DNA of 64,000 nt. Origin: Pedobacter sp. BMA (GTDB lineage Bacteria; Bacteroidota; Bacteroidia; Sphingobacteriales; Sphingobacteriaceae). The DNA lies in NCBI RefSeq assembly GCF_001027745.1, contig NZ_LECU01000012.1:1-64000 (forward strand), written 5' to 3'. The translations under genes and the position numbers were made by a program. Shown piece by piece: positions 45,401 through 54,510 of this stretch. The notes beneath the pieces are model-generated. The model ran no database searches and was not told the DNA's origin. It was given only the letters and a program-made list of their open reading frames with translations. How positions within the stretch are numbered: position 1 is the stretch's first letter; each line of letters opens with the position of its first letter.

Positions 45401-46911
45401 ACTACCTCAAAACGACTTACGTGATCAGCAATGAGGTAAAAGTTGACAATAGTGTCATTACGCTTAAAGATTTTGAATTAAGTGACCTTGAAGGCCATAA
45501 AGGTATGGTGGAATCCGGAACGGTTGATTTGAATGACATTAATGACCCTACGCTAAATGTAAGTCTGAAAGCGGACAATTTAATGGCGCTGAATACAACT
45601 GCGAAAGACAATTCGATTTATTACGGGAAGGCTTATGGAACAGGTGTATTCAAATTTAACGGGCCAACGAGCAAGATGAAAATTGACATCAATGCCAAAA
45701 CAGAAAAAGGTACAGTTTTCAATCTGCCGTTAAACAGTTCAGAAACGGTATCAGATAAGGATTTCATTAATTTCATCAGCAGGGACTCATCGGCTGCGAC
45801 GGTTAAAAAGACGACGAACTTTGATGGATTGACCTTAACCTTTAAGCTGAGCATTGATCCCAATACTACAGCCAACATTTATACCACTTTAGGAAATTTA
45901 AGCGGAAAAGGAAATGCAGACTTAAGTCTGAACATTAATAGTCTGGGCGATTTTGAAATGTCTGGCGACTACATTATTGAATCAGGAAGTTTTGATTTCA
46001 CGGCTCAGGAAGTGATCAATAAAAAATTCGAAATCAGACAGGGCGGAACGATCAGGTGGACAGGCAACCCTACTGCTGCTCAGATCAACCTAAAAGCAGT
46101 TTATGCATTAAGGGCCAACCTAAGCGATCTTTTTAAGGCAGCCAACCGTGATGCCAGTAGTAATGCTAACCAGCGTGTAAATACAGAGGTTGAAATGGGC
46201 CTTACGGGTTTACTTTTACAACCAGATATTAAACTGGACATTAACTTCCCTGCTCAACCAGCTATTAAAGAAGAGTTGCAAACTTATTTCAGTGATGTGA
46301 ATAATCTGAACCTTCAGGCTTTTAGTTTAATCATCAGACGAAGCTTTGCACCTGGCAACGGTGGAGAATCAATTGGTAACCAGTTGAGCTCTACAGCGGC
46401 CAGTACAGCTACCGAACTTGTGTTTAACCAGTTCAACAATGTATTATCATCATTAAACTTAAATTTTGTTGACCTTAACGTTCGTTCTCTGAGCGAAGCA
46501 AGTGCATCGGTAAAACTATTCAACGACAGGTTAATTATCAATGCCGGTATTGTAGATCGCAATAGTCTGAGCGATCTCTCGCTGGACTTCTCCAAAAGTA
46601 ATGTGGGCGGTGAGGTTGAAGCAGTGTTTCTGATCAGAAAGGATGGTAGTCTGACCAGTAAAATTGCGAATAAGCCTCCTACCATACAAAGTGTGTTTGC
46701 GAACCCGGGCATTGATCAGGCCAGAAATGTTACTTCTTTTGGATTAGTTTACACACAGCAGTTTGATACTTTTAAGGAGTTCATTCAAAAGATTTCCGGT
46801 TCTTACCGCAGAAGCTTGAAGCGCAGGCAAGATCAGGCACCGGTAAAAACCAACAAATCGATCAATAAAGAAGCCATCATAAATGAGAATAAGAATAATC
46901 CGAGAAGATAA
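42430..46911 (+). CDS. TamB-like translocation and assembly module protein (DUF490)
   Basis: A protein of about 1490 residues that spans the periplasm and takes part in outer-membrane protein or lipid transport in TamB relatives. A signal anchor is followed by long repeated beta-strand repeats, and the DUF490 domain fills roughly the last 350 residues (FELSDLEGHKGMVESGTVDLND, GNADLSLNINSLGDFEMSGDYIIESGSFDF, GTIRWTGNPTAAQINLKAVYALRANL). The N terminus is a puzzle: TTG at 42478 gives MLLALIIF, which lacks the positive residues expected before an anchor. Reading up from there gives IIKKLFKILLW with ATT codons at 42427 and 42430, so a rare ATT start is likely. It is divergent from tsaD. Confidence 0.88.
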   Translation: MKKLFKILLWVIASIILLLALIIFSLQFKPVQTFFAQRAAAYLSKELKTTVSIKSLYIKPFKSVVLEDLLVLDLQKDTLLSTPKFMVDINQLSIDKKIIDITTVQINNGQFFLKDFKDKSSNLDFIIDYFDSGKPTVKKKKSKPFDVSLARLILNKFAFRYKNFAAKDTAQGSAVNFDNVSVKELSGIFEGLDMKTHLLKTNIKNLTLKEKSGFYLKNLTAETTIDSNAIELKNLLLETNQSRLTNYYQMKFKGYRDFNHYIDNVRMKAVFKDSHLSSRDVAFFAPELKDMKLDLDVDGQITGLVNNLRARNLSVKAGKATYIKGDFILKGLPKWRETFMDLKIEMAGTNKTDLDEVLAGITNSKKKLIPVIINKFGNINFNGNFTGFQDDFIAYGEFKTKLGRIVSDVNMKIDKNDVPSYTGSVKTYDFNIGNLIDERSLGRITSSLNVKGRGTELKNLTEKLDGDIAYIDFNGYRYRNVKIDGTFDKKYFDGKLSINDKNIKLAFDGGVNLNPKLPVFNFNATISKAKLKALKLMKDSLMVDAKFTTNFSGTDLNNIEGNLLIQEITLKNPKGTYNVDSVQLMAAGTGVNRNLVIKSDILDASIVGEYDLNSIVSYYKAIAKTYIPSLQADIIKYRNQIFQFNLKIKKFEALAQLISPGLTLDDGATLIGDFDSRNNKATLNGYVKTLKYNGIVVNNIILDENTTPEQLQLIVTSDRVQLNDSLFIKDVNISNILRNDSLAFNVKMSNSDEANQLDLNGLVEFTKNQDTTARLSILPSILKINSEEWRIQEKVRIVLNNGKTEISNFDLTNGSQQLTIDGLISNDPKDLIKVGFTDFNLKTLNPFTKGFGVKLSGAVNGETNLYGILKGPRVNDDIKIDSLNFNDIYIGTLTDTSSFNSESNKVSIFTRVVTENSETFKLTGNLDLKAKEIDLNLRMNESKLTILEPFVKQLVSNLKGNISADLTVKGSFDKPQINGTLALDKAELMVNYLKTTYVISNEVKVDNSVITLKDFELSDLEGHKGMVESGTVDLNDINDPTLNVSLKADNLMALNTTAKDNSIYYGKAYGTGVFKFNGPTSKMKIDINAKTEKGTVFNLPLNSSETVSDKDFINFISRDSSAATVKKTTNFDGLTLTFKLSIDPNTTANIYTTLGNLSGKGNADLSLNINSLGDFEMSGDYIIESGSFDFTAQEVINKKFEIRQGGTIRWTGNPTAAQINLKAVYALRANLSDLFKAANRDASSNANQRVNTEVEMGLTGLLLQPDIKLDINFPAQPAIKEELQTYFSDVNNLNLQAFSLIIRRSFAPGNGGESIGNQLSSTAASTATELVFNQFNNVLSSLNLNFVDLNVRSLSEASASVKLFNDRLIINAGIVDRNSLSDLSLDFSKSNVGGEVEAVFLIRKDGSLTSKIANKPPTIQSVFANPGIDQARNVTSFGLVYTQQFDTFKEFIQKISGSYRRSLKRRQDQAPVKTNKSINKEAIINENKNNPRR

Positions 46912-46947
46912 TTAGCTGATTCAGGATCGCAAAACCAGGTTATAAAA

Positions 46948-46986
46948 CAAAGGGTCATCAATTAAATTGACGACCCTTTTCTCTTT
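46948..46986. terminator. bidirectional terminator
   Basis: AAAGGGTC and GACCCTTTT form a stem with an AT-rich inner part and a T-run on the plus strand, between the convergent tamB and ribBA genes. Confidence 0.75.
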
Positions 46987-47008
46987 TCAGAACTTTCTGA
47001 CTAAGTGA

Positions 47009-48220
47009 CTATCCTTTCATGATGGAATGTCCCATTTTATCACGCTTAGTGGCCAGATAACGTTCGTTATGTTTATTGCTTGCAATTTCAATCGGGATGT
47101 TTTCGACCACTTCCAGTCCATAGCCTATTAGTCCAGCTCTTTTAGTAGGGTTGTTGGTCATCAGGCGCATTTTCGTTACACCTTCAGATCTCAATATTTG
47201 TGCGCCTACTCCATAGTCGCGTTCATCTCCTTTAAAACCCAGTTTGATATTTGCTTCAACGGTATCAAAACCGGCATCCTGAAGATTGTATGAGCGGAGT
47301 TTATTGATTAATCCAATTCCTCTTCCTTCCTGATTCATGTACACTACAAGGCCTTTGCCTTCTTTCTCAATCATTTCAAGCGCTTTGTGCAGCTGAGGGC
47401 CACAATCGCAACGGCAGGAACCGAATATATCGCCGGTTACACATGAGCTGTGTACGCGGGCTAAAATCGGCTCATCCTGATTCCAGGTACCTTTAGATAT
47501 GGCCAGGTGTGTTGCATTGTTATCCAACTGCGTGTAGGCAGTCATTTTGAAATCACCCCAGGCTGTTGGCAAATCAATTGTTACTTCCTGTTTAATTAAA
47601 CTATCGATTTTTAAACGGTAAGCAATTAAATCTTCAATAGAAATAATTTTTAACTGGTGTTGTTCGGCAATTTTAAAGAGGTCAGGTAAACGAGCCATTT
47701 CGCCATCTTCTTTTAAAATCTCTACCAACAAACCAGCAGGTTTCATACCGGCCAGACGTGCTAAATCTACGGCGGCTTCTGTATGACCTGCACGGCGAAT
47801 TACTCCACCGTCTTTGGCAATCAAAGGAAAGATGTGACCTGGTCTGCCCAGTTCTTCCGGATCGGTTTTAGGATTTACCAAAGCCAACATCGTTTTAGAA
47901 CGATCGCTGGCTGATATACCAGTTGTACAACCATGACCAACCAAATCTACCGAGACGGTGAAATTGGTTTCATATGCTGCTGTATTTTTTCCCACCATCA
48001 GGTTAAGATTCAATTCTTTGCAACGCTCTTCAGTAAGTGGTGCGCAAATCAAGCCTCTGCCATAAGTAGCCATAAAGTTGATTACTTCTGGCGTAGCATT
48101 TTCGGCTGCTGTTAAGAAATCGCCTTCATTTTCTCTATTTTCGTCATCTACAACAATGATTACTTTTCCGGCTTTAATGTCGGCGATGGCTTCTTCTATT
48201 GTATTTAATTTTGTTTGCAT
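47009..48220 (-). CDS. ribBA: bifunctional riboflavin enzyme RibBA
   Basis: About 403 residues from the ATG giving MQTKLNTIEEAI; an ATG eight codons earlier (48244) adds a non-conserved stretch. The N-terminal half is 3,4-dihydroxy-2-butanone-4-phosphate synthase (VVDDENRENEGDFLTAAE, and the HTEAAVDLARLAG block). The C-terminal half is GTP cyclohydrolase II with zinc ligands in HSSCVTGDIFGSCRCDCGPQL and the EGRGIGL loop. Both supply riboflavin biosynthesis. I saw no FMN riboswitch in the 105-base gap upstream, where the LptF/G-like gene ends on the same strand. Confidence 0.96.
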   Translation of the reverse strand: MQTKLNTIEEAIADIKAGKVIIVVDDENRENEGDFLTAAENATPEVINFMATYGRGLICAPLTEERCKELNLNLMVGKNTAAYETNFTVSVDLVGHGCTTGISASDRSKTMLALVNPKTDPEELGRPGHIFPLIAKDGGVIRRAGHTEAAVDLARLAGMKPAGLLVEILKEDGEMARLPDLFKIAEQHQLKIISIEDLIAYRLKIDSLIKQEVTIDLPTAWGDFKMTAYTQLDNNATHLAISKGTWNQDEPILARVHSSCVTGDIFGSCRCDCGPQLHKALEMIEKEGKGLVVYMNQEGRGIGLINKLRSYNLQDAGFDTVEANIKLGFKGDERDYGVGAQILRSEGVTKMRLMTNNPTKRAGLIGYGLEVVENIPIEIASNKHNERYLATKRDKMGHSIMKG

Positions 48221-48349
48221 TGTTATTAAAGCATAATGTCGCAAGCCCTCAAAAGCCTAGAAGCATTGATGTTTGCTTGCACAAAGGTACAACCTTATTG
48301 AGCATTCTAATGATTAAAATAATCATCTGGAAGTAAATGTAGTGGGAAC

Positions 48350-49774
48350 TTATTTCTCCTTCTTCTTAAAAAATTTAGCGAAGAACACCTTGTACGCATT
48401 GACGTCGAACAGGGCAGAATCTACTGTGGCCTTGTAGGTTAGAAAGGCTGCCAGCGGAGACAGCACAATCACGGCTATCCACATACCAAAAATGGGATTC
48501 AGGTTTCCTTCTCGGGCAGTTTTCTCTGCCACGGTGGTGATGATATGGTAAACCAGGAAAAAAGAAATCGCCATTACCACGGGAAGACCCATTCCACCTT
48601 TGCGGATAATTGCACCTAATGGCGCTCCGATAAAAAATAAAAGGATACATGAAGCGGCAAGCGTAAACTTACGTTGATATTCAACCTTCGTAAATATCCA
48701 TTCGCCTGTTAAATCATTCTGACGCGGCGCCCAGTTCGGCACATGCTGCATAATACCTGCCACCACGTTGGTTGCATTCTCCAGACTCTGTTTCCTCGAT
48801 CCGTTCGGTATGTCTTTCAGAATAACATCGTCTATTTTTTTAGGGGCGGTTTTGTACTTTGTGTAGCCTTTGGTTGTATTAAACTGCTTAAAATTACCCG
48901 TGAAACTGGCAATGGTATTGATTTGAAGGGTATCCAGCTGACGCTTCAATGAATCTCTTTTCTTAACCAGCCCTTTCAGGTTAAGCATTGGGGTACTGTT
49001 TCCGAAAGCATTCGGATCGGTTGTATTTCCATCAAAAGAAGACATATCGAACTCTGGTGCTGTTTCCTTAAACCTTCTCCGCGAAAATACCTGACGGGGA
49101 TTGTACATGCCGTTATTTTTCGCTTGTTCCTCATACTGGACGCCATTTTTAAGTCTGAGGATAAGCGATTTTCCGTCGGCAGTTTTCTCCATTTTACCTT
49201 CTTTCGCTAAAATAACCTTCGGGATACCATTGTTATCCTTATGATCATAAATCATAATGCCATGTAGCATTCCATCCTCATCTTTACTGTCTACACGAAT
49301 GGCATAGCCGGGGATTGCATTGTTGAATACGCCAGGTTTGATCAGAAAAGAAAGTTTTTTGTTTCGTATATCGTAAAGCAAGGAGCCAAACTTTAAATTG
49401 GCCTTGGGCAACATGTAATTGGAGAACAGAAAGGAAGCAATGGTGAGCATCAAAATCACAACCAGCAATGGCCTCATTGCACGCTGTAAAGATATCCCTG
49501 CTGATTTGATGGCCACCAACTCGTAGTTTTCGCCAAGGGTACCGAAAGTCATGATTGAAGACAAGAGTACTGATAGTGGCAAGGCCATGGAAACATTGGC
49601 TGCAGAAGCGTAATACATCAGCTCTAAAATGGTGTACCATTCGAAGCCTTTACCAATCAGGTCATCTATCCACTTAAATAAAAAAAACATCAAAAGAATG
49701 AACATCATCACAAAGAATGTGGCAATGAAGGGTCTGATGAATGCTTTTATTAAGAGAAGATGTATTTTTTTCAC
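48350..49774 (-). CDS. LptF/LptG-like permease (YjgP/YjgQ family)
   Basis: A 474-residue inner-membrane protein with three N-terminal helices (residues 10-35, 55-80, 100-120), a large periplasmic beta domain (130-360) and three C-terminal helices (370-390, 400-420, 430-450). This is the layout of the LptF/G permeases that pull lipopolysaccharide from the inner membrane with LptB. Family blocks include FLFKWIDDLIGKG, PLSVLLSSIMTFGTLGENYELVAIKSAGISLQRAMRPL and FIGAPLGAIIRKGGMGLPV. It precedes ribBA on the same strand. Confidence 0.9.
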   Translation of the reverse strand: MKKIHLLLIKAFIRPFIATFFVMMFILLMFFLFKWIDDLIGKGFEWYTILELMYYASAANVSMALPLSVLLSSIMTFGTLGENYELVAIKSAGISLQRAMRPLLVVILMLTIASFLFSNYMLPKANLKFGSLLYDIRNKKLSFLIKPGVFNNAIPGYAIRVDSKDEDGMLHGIMIYDHKDNNGIPKVILAKEGKMEKTADGKSLILRLKNGVQYEEQAKNNGMYNPRQVFSRRRFKETAPEFDMSSFDGNTTDPNAFGNSTPMLNLKGLVKKRDSLKRQLDTLQINTIASFTGNFKQFNTTKGYTKYKTAPKKIDDVILKDIPNGSRKQSLENATNVVAGIMQHVPNWAPRQNDLTGEWIFTKVEYQRKFTLAASCILLFFIGAPLGAIIRKGGMGLPVVMAISFFLVYHIITTVAEKTAREGNLNPIFGMWIAVIVLSPLAAFLTYKATVDSALFDVNAYKVFFAKFFKKKEK

Positions 49775-49804
49775 CTTACAAAGGTAAACATTGCGCAGCT
49801 ATTA

Positions 49805-50185
49805 TTATGCACCTAAAACGCTAATAAGGTAATCGATCTGGTTGTCCCATATCAATTTTTTTTCTGCCAGAAGGTCGTCTGTTGTAAAATCGGTAATGGA
49901 GAGCGCCACATCATTGGTAAGTTCGTCTTGAACAATTTCCATCTCAAAATAGCATTGAGGTTCGTCGTCAAGCCATTTAAACTTTACTAATTTGTTTTCT
50001 TTTATAGAAACCAGCTTGGCTTTTAGCTGCTCGTCATCCCAGGTAAAAGTAAAAACCTGATCGCGGAAAATAACATCATCGGCAAACCATTGCGACAGGC
50101 CATTAGGCTCACTAATAAAACTATACAATATTCTTGGTGACGATTTAACCTCGTACTCTAGCGTAAATTTTTTCTTATCTGCCAT
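49805..50185 (-). CDS. START-like/SRPBCC domain protein
   Basis: A 126-residue protein with the START-like fold order: a first strand FTLEYEVKSSPRILYSFISEP, then the WFADDV block, several strands (FTFTWDDEQLKAKLVSIKEN), and a long C-terminal helix (WDNQIDYLISVLGA). The family binds small hydrophobic ligands or acts as an Aha1-like cochaperone relative. It lies 30 bases before the LptF/G gene on the same strand, so they may be co-transcribed. The ligand is unknown. Confidence 0.85.
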   Translation of the reverse strand: MADKKKFTLEYEVKSSPRILYSFISEPNGLSQWFADDVIFRDQVFTFTWDDEQLKAKLVSIKENKLVKFKWLDDEPQCYFEMEIVQDELTNDVALSITDFTTDDLLAEKKLIWDNQIDYLISVLGA

Positions 50186-50258
50186 GTTAATTCATTACCA
50201 GAATAAATCCGGACTTAATTTTTTTTATTTTATTTTTCTAAAGAAAGGTAAATTATTC

Positions 50259-50266
50259 TATATTTG
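50259..50266 (+). promoter_or_regulatory. -7 box (TATATTTG) upstream of tRNA-Met
   Basis: TATATTTG matches TAnnTTTG and lies 57 bases before the tRNA gene. The region further upstream is T-rich, as expected for a -33 element. Confidence 0.6.
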
Positions 50267-50323
50267 CAACTCCAAAAAATAACCACCTAAAATATTTGAT
50301 AATATAGCAAATATTTTTTACCC

Positions 50324-50400
50324 GGCGGGGTAGCTCAGATGGTTAGAGCGCAGGATTCATAACCCTGAGGTCGGCAGTTCGATCCTGCTCCCCGCTACCA
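50324..50400 (+). tRNA. tRNA-Met (CAT), elongator type
   Basis: A 77-base tRNA starting GGCGGGG, with acceptor partner CCCCGCT, discriminator A and encoded CCA. The anticodon loop TTCATAA gives CAT. The first pair is G-U type rather than the unpaired C-A of initiator tRNA, so it reads as elongator Met; a lysidine-modified Ile-tRNA with the same anticodon cannot be excluded without a comparison. Confidence 0.93.
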
Positions 50401-50403
50401 TAG

Positions 50404-50443
50404 TGGGCAAATCAAATTTCTGTTTGGTTTGCCCATTTTTTTT
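50404..50443 (+). terminator. Rho-independent terminator of tRNA-Met
   Basis: TGGGCAAATCAAA pairs with TTTGGTTTGCCCA and a nine-base T-run follows, 4 bases after the tRNA. Confidence 0.85.
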
Positions 50444-50623
50444 TACCTTAAAAAATGCTTAAAATTCGAAGTACTGAAACTCATAGCTACCTTGGAATCC
50501 GCTAAGCTCACTTAAAGAAATTAGAGTATGCCAGCGAGATATTTTCATCAGCGAAGTCAACGCGCCGGGTATCTAGATTTCTCATAACCCCCATGCAAGA
50601 AGAGAGACGCTGGACAGAAAGGG

Positions 50624-51052
50624 TCATTCACCCTGGTCGGACAGAGCGATCAGTACGGCTCCCGCCAACATCACTGTTCCTCCTATTACAATCTGCCAGG
50701 TTAATTTCTCCTTTAAAAAAATAACAGAGAGCACAATGGCGATAACAAGAGACATCCGTTCGACCGTAGCCACGTAAGATGCTGGTCCCATAGACAATGC
50801 CTTATAAGAGAATAGCGTTGAGAGCGAAGTAAAAATACCTGCAGCAATCAGAAAAATCCACGCGTTTTTTTCAATTGCTTTCCAGGAAGTAAAATTCCCC
50901 TGGTAAAGCACCACACCCCAGGTAATCAACAATATCAGTACCGCCTGAATGGCAAAGGCTAGACTAGGGTCAACATTTTTCAGTCCTGCCTTAGTGAGCA
51001 CAATGACCACCGCCGCCGAAACTGCGGCTAGTACCGCCCATATAATCCACAT
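50624..51052 (-). CDS. EamA/DMT-type transporter, half-size
   Basis: A 142-residue membrane protein with about five hydrophobic segments, equal to a single EamA unit rather than the usual double. The sequence (WAVLAAVSAAVVIVLTKAGLKNVDPSLAF and SYKALSMGPASYVATVERMSLVIAIVLSVIFLKEKLTW) is typical of small DMT family permeases, which work as dimers. The substrate is unknown. It lies alone, with about 240 bases of non-coding DNA before the next gene. Confidence 0.85.
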   Translation of the reverse strand: MWIIWAVLAAVSAAVVIVLTKAGLKNVDPSLAFAIQAVLILLITWGVVLYQGNFTSWKAIEKNAWIFLIAAGIFTSLSTLFSYKALSMGPASYVATVERMSLVIAIVLSVIFLKEKLTWQIVIGGTVMLAGAVLIALSDQGE

Positions 51053-51290
51053 AATATTTCTTTTTGACTAATGAACAACAAAGCGGAACAATGGATTGTA
51101 ACATTACTGACAGACCAGCATCATTATTGATGTTCCGAATAAGCCAGTTGAAATAAAATACGGGAATTGAATCATTACGTTCAAGGATATTCCATTCTGG
51201 TTTATACGCCCTTTATAAAAATCACTAAACCAAAATACCAAAACTGAAATCTTAAATATTTTTTACAAATTGCAGTTTTTACCGCTTCCT

Positions 51291-52406
51291 ATGAGAACCA
51301 GTTTGAACACTGAACTAATCACCAAACCGCACTACCCGATATTAGATGGCCTTCGTGGCATCGCAGCCATCATCGTTGTCACCTTTCACCTCACAGAACC
51401 ACTTGGAACCGGACATCTGGATATCCTGGTCAATCACGGCTACCTGGCGGTAGATTTTTTCTTTTTACTATCTGGGTTTGTAATGGGCTATGCCTATGAT
51501 GACAAGTGGCCTAAAATGACCTTTGGTGATTTCATGAAACGCCGTTTAGAGCGTCTTCAACCTATGGTGATTTTAGGTATGACTCTAGGTGCAATCGGAT
51601 TCTATTTTACGGATTCTACAATATGGCCACTTATTCATACCATACCTTTATGGAAAATGCTATTGGTGCTATTAATAGGCTATACCATACTTCCAGTTCC
51701 ATTGTCGCTGGATATCCGTGGCTGGCAAGAGATGCATCCGCTGAACAGTGTGGGCTGGTCGCTTTTTTTTGAATATATTGCCAACATCCTGTATGCTGTC
51801 TGGATCAGGAAGTTTTCTAAAAATGCATTAAGTATATTAGTTGTCATTGCTGCGATTGCGCTGGCTTACCTGGCTATTACCAATGGCGATGTTAGTGGCG
51901 GCTGGACATTGAATGTGGAGCAGGTGAAGGTGGGCATAGTCCGCACGATGTACCCATTCTTTGCTGGTTTGTTGCTTTCGCGTGTGGCAAAGCCAACACG
52001 GATTAAAAATGCATTTTTGTGGTGTAGCGTTTTAATTGCAATTGTGTTATATATGCCGCGTATTGGTGGCGGGGAACATTTCTGGATGAACGGGATTTAC
52101 GAATCCGTATGTATCATTTTTATTTTCCCATTGATTGTATACCTTGGTTCCAGCGAAATCATTAAAGGTAATGCGGAGAAAAGAATTTGTAAATTTTTAG
52201 GGGATATATCTTATCCACTCTATCTGGTGCATTATCCGCTGGTATATTTTTATGTTGCGTGGATCAGCAACCATAAAGGCACAACAATTGTACAAGCCTG
52301 GCCTTATGCCTTGCTAATTTTAACCGGATCGATTATTCTGGCCTATGCCACATTGAAATGGTATGATCAGCCTATTCGTAAATGGTTAAGAAAAAAATTA
52401 GGTTAA
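51291..52406 (+). CDS. acyltransferase 3 family protein (OafA/YrhL-like)
   Basis: A 371-residue membrane protein starting at the ATG giving MRTSLNTELI; an upstream TTG is less likely. It has the AT3 N-terminal block YPILDGLRGIAAIIVVTFHL, with the conserved Arg and His, and about ten membrane helices. FFFLLSGFVMGYAYDD and GWSLFFEYIANILYAVW also match. Such enzymes acetylate surface sugars such as O-antigen or peptidoglycan. It is monocistronic, so the target glycan is not indicated by neighbours. Confidence 0.9.
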   Translation: MRTSLNTELITKPHYPILDGLRGIAAIIVVTFHLTEPLGTGHLDILVNHGYLAVDFFFLLSGFVMGYAYDDKWPKMTFGDFMKRRLERLQPMVILGMTLGAIGFYFTDSTIWPLIHTIPLWKMLLVLLIGYTILPVPLSLDIRGWQEMHPLNSVGWSLFFEYIANILYAVWIRKFSKNALSILVVIAAIALAYLAITNGDVSGGWTLNVEQVKVGIVRTMYPFFAGLLLSRVAKPTRIKNAFLWCSVLIAIVLYMPRIGGGEHFWMNGIYESVCIIFIFPLIVYLGSSEIIKGNAEKRICKFLGDISYPLYLVHYPLVYFYVAWISNHKGTTIVQAWPYALLILTGSIILAYATLKWYDQPIRKWLRKKLG

Positions 52407-52555
52407 GTGATTAATATTTAATGAATTAAGAGCATACAGAAAGAATGTATTTCGGCTATAATAATTGAAGCCAGAGCCCGAATTAGCGATAGCCCTTTAG
52501 GGCTATTGAACAAAATGGTCAAAACTTTGTCGTTAAAAATCTGTTACTTTAATCA

Positions 52556-53029
52556 ATGAAAACGATTTTTACGCTCTTCTTTCTAGTGATGAGCATATCT
52601 GTTTTTGCACAAAGCAAACAGAATGCCTCAAATTCTAACCTTGAGATTGCTACCGCATTAAGCGATGTAAATGAGGAGATAATGCCAGTTATTGCGGAGA
52701 AAATTACTGCTAAAATTGAGCATAATGAGCTTTACGAGAACTCTAAGGGAATGATGATCTATCCTAAGTTTAAAATAGATAACAGATGTGGAAAAGAGGT
52801 GATTTTGAAGGTTAAACTTTATCGCGAAGGTAATAGTGTGATGCAATGCATGGAAGATCAGGCGCTACAATTGAGTAATGAAGGAGATCCGTTTATTTTC
52901 ATTCCTTATTGCAGCCTGAATCTGGAAAAAAATAAAGTACATAAAATCCGTTTTGAAGTTCAGGCTTATTGTCAGGGTAAGCTATTAAAACGAAGTACGT
53001 CTTATCGGGCAATCATTAATATGTTATAA
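52556..53029 (+). CDS. hypothetical secreted protein
   Basis: A 157-residue protein with a signal peptide (residues 1-18, ending in VFAQ). The mature part has three cysteines (in NRCGKEV, MQCMED and YCSLN) plus another in YCQGK, which may form disulfides after export. No family is recognised. It is closed by a strong, perfect terminator stem shared with the convergent sulfatase gene. Confidence 0.6.
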   Translation: MKTIFTLFFLVMSISVFAQSKQNASNSNLEIATALSDVNEEIMPVIAEKITAKIEHNELYENSKGMMIYPKFKIDNRCGKEVILKVKLYREGNSVMQCMEDQALQLSNEGDPFIFIPYCSLNLEKNKVHKIRFEVQAYCQGKLLKRSTSYRAIINML

Positions 53030-53032
53030 TCA

Positions 53033-53071
53033 TTCAAGTCTCTGTTTCTCATTGCGAAACAGAGACTTGAA
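53033..53071. terminator. bidirectional terminator
   Basis: A perfect 16-bp stem (TTCAAGTCTCTGTTTC / GAAACAGAGACTTGAA) with a 7-base loop lies between the convergent secreted-protein and sulfatase genes. Confidence 0.85.
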
Positions 53072-53091
53072 TTTCAAGCAAAAGAACCCGA

Positions 53092-54477
53092 TTATTTCAC
53101 CGACCAGTATGGGGATTCAGTACGGGCAGTTAGCAAATAATTTTCGATCTTTTTAACCACCTCTGGCTGTTCGGCAGCGAGATCGTGCTGTTCGCCGATG
53201 TCGTTATCAAGGTTGTAAAGTTCCAGTTTATTGTGCCGCTTCACTCCTTTCCATTTGCCATATCGTACAGCCTGCTCAAATCCCTGTTCAAAAAACTCCC
53301 AGTATAAAAACCGGTCTTCTTTATTTTTTTCGCCTTTAATTGCAGGGTAAATACTTGATCCATCAGTTTTGAATCCTGTAGTTTTGCCTGCTATGTCTCC
53401 GAAAGTGGGCAAAATATCGGCAAAGTAACCGGGTACACGGCTCACCTTAGGGGCATTTTTAATAAAGGGTGCCCAGGCAATAAAAGGCACGCGGATACCA
53501 CCTTCATAAACATCACGTTTATAGCCTTTAAGCTGACCATTGGAATCAAAAAATTCTGATACGGCCTTTAACTGGGAAGTTGGCTCAGAACGCGGGCCGT
53601 TATCAGAAGCAAAAAACACTATAGTGTTTTTCGACAAACCACTTTTAATCAGATAATCTTTAACTTTTGCAACGGCTTGATCTAGATAATAAACCATGGC
53701 TGCATAGGTTTTCATATCCTCGGGCCAGTCTTTATTTTTATAGATCGCCTGATCGGGCACATCCAGCGGAGAATGTGGATTATTAAAGTTGAGCATCAGA
53801 AAGAAAGGGTCTTTATTGTCCTTTTTTGTTTTCAGATAGGCCAGTGCCTCATCGGTACATAAATTGGTTTCGTAATAACCTTTTCTTTGATTGGTATTAG
53901 GCTCAATGGTAATCAACTTTCCGTTTACATATCGTTTTTCGGGCCAGTAAGTACTGGCATAAGTTTCGGGAACATTAATCAGCCAGCCTGAGAATTTATC
54001 AAAACCACGTTGCAGCGGTGTAGCCAGCGAATCATAGCCATCAACATGCCATTTACCCACCAGTGATGTTTCATAACCAGCGTCCTGCATCAGGTTTCCG
54101 ATAGTGTAATCGTCTCTTGTCAGGTTAGCACGGTAAACTACATTCTTTCCCTTTTTGCCTGCAATGCCTCCATGGTCGGTGGCATTACCCCTAATGGTGG
54201 CGTGACCGGTATTCAGGCCTGTTAACAGCGATCCTCTGGAAGGAGAACAAACGGGTGCACCGGCATAAAAATCTGTAAATCGTGTTCCCTCTTTTGCGAG
54301 TTTATCAATGTTAGGCGTTTGAATTAATTTTTGTCCGTAAACGCCCACATCGCCATAGCCTAAATCATCGGCAAGGATGAAAACAATATTAGGTTTCTGG
54401 CCGCTCTGCTGCTGAGCAAATACCATGTTGCTCATCATCAGCATCAAACAGAAAGGCAATAATTTCTTTATCATCAT
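53092..54477 (-). CDS. arylsulfatase-like sulfatase, exported
   Basis: A 461-residue enzyme with a signal peptide ending in FAQQ. The sulfatase signature is C77-S-P-S-R81 in VCSPSRGSLLTG; Cys77 would be converted to formylglycine by a maturase not found in the window. Calcium ligands D37 and D38 (ADDLGYGDVGVYG) and the downstream GKWHVDGYDS block are intact. It probably removes sulfate from a glycan in the periplasm. It is the third gene after susC and susD, 33 bases downstream of susD, so the locus targets a sulfated carbohydrate. Confidence 0.93.
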   Translation of the reverse strand: MMIKKLLPFCLMLMMSNMVFAQQQSGQKPNIVFILADDLGYGDVGVYGQKLIQTPNIDKLAKEGTRFTDFYAGAPVCSPSRGSLLTGLNTGHATIRGNATDHGGIAGKKGKNVVYRANLTRDDYTIGNLMQDAGYETSLVGKWHVDGYDSLATPLQRGFDKFSGWLINVPETYASTYWPEKRYVNGKLITIEPNTNQRKGYYETNLCTDEALAYLKTKKDNKDPFFLMLNFNNPHSPLDVPDQAIYKNKDWPEDMKTYAAMVYYLDQAVAKVKDYLIKSGLSKNTIVFFASDNGPRSEPTSQLKAVSEFFDSNGQLKGYKRDVYEGGIRVPFIAWAPFIKNAPKVSRVPGYFADILPTFGDIAGKTTGFKTDGSSIYPAIKGEKNKEDRFLYWEFFEQGFEQAVRYGKWKGVKRHNKLELYNLDNDIGEQHDLAAEQPEVVKKIENYLLTARTESPYWSVK

Positions 54478-54510
54478 ATTTATTCAATTTATATGCATTT
54501 GGACTTAACG

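Noticed and set aside
48245..48349. Possible FMN riboswitch ahead of ribBA
   Set aside because: The gap is short and lacks the conserved FMN riboswitch bases; it is mostly the end of the previous unit.
49284..49640. A 118-codon minus-strand frame inside the LptF/G-like gene
   Set aside because: Same strand but a different frame from the permease, which has the better hydrophobic and family pattern.
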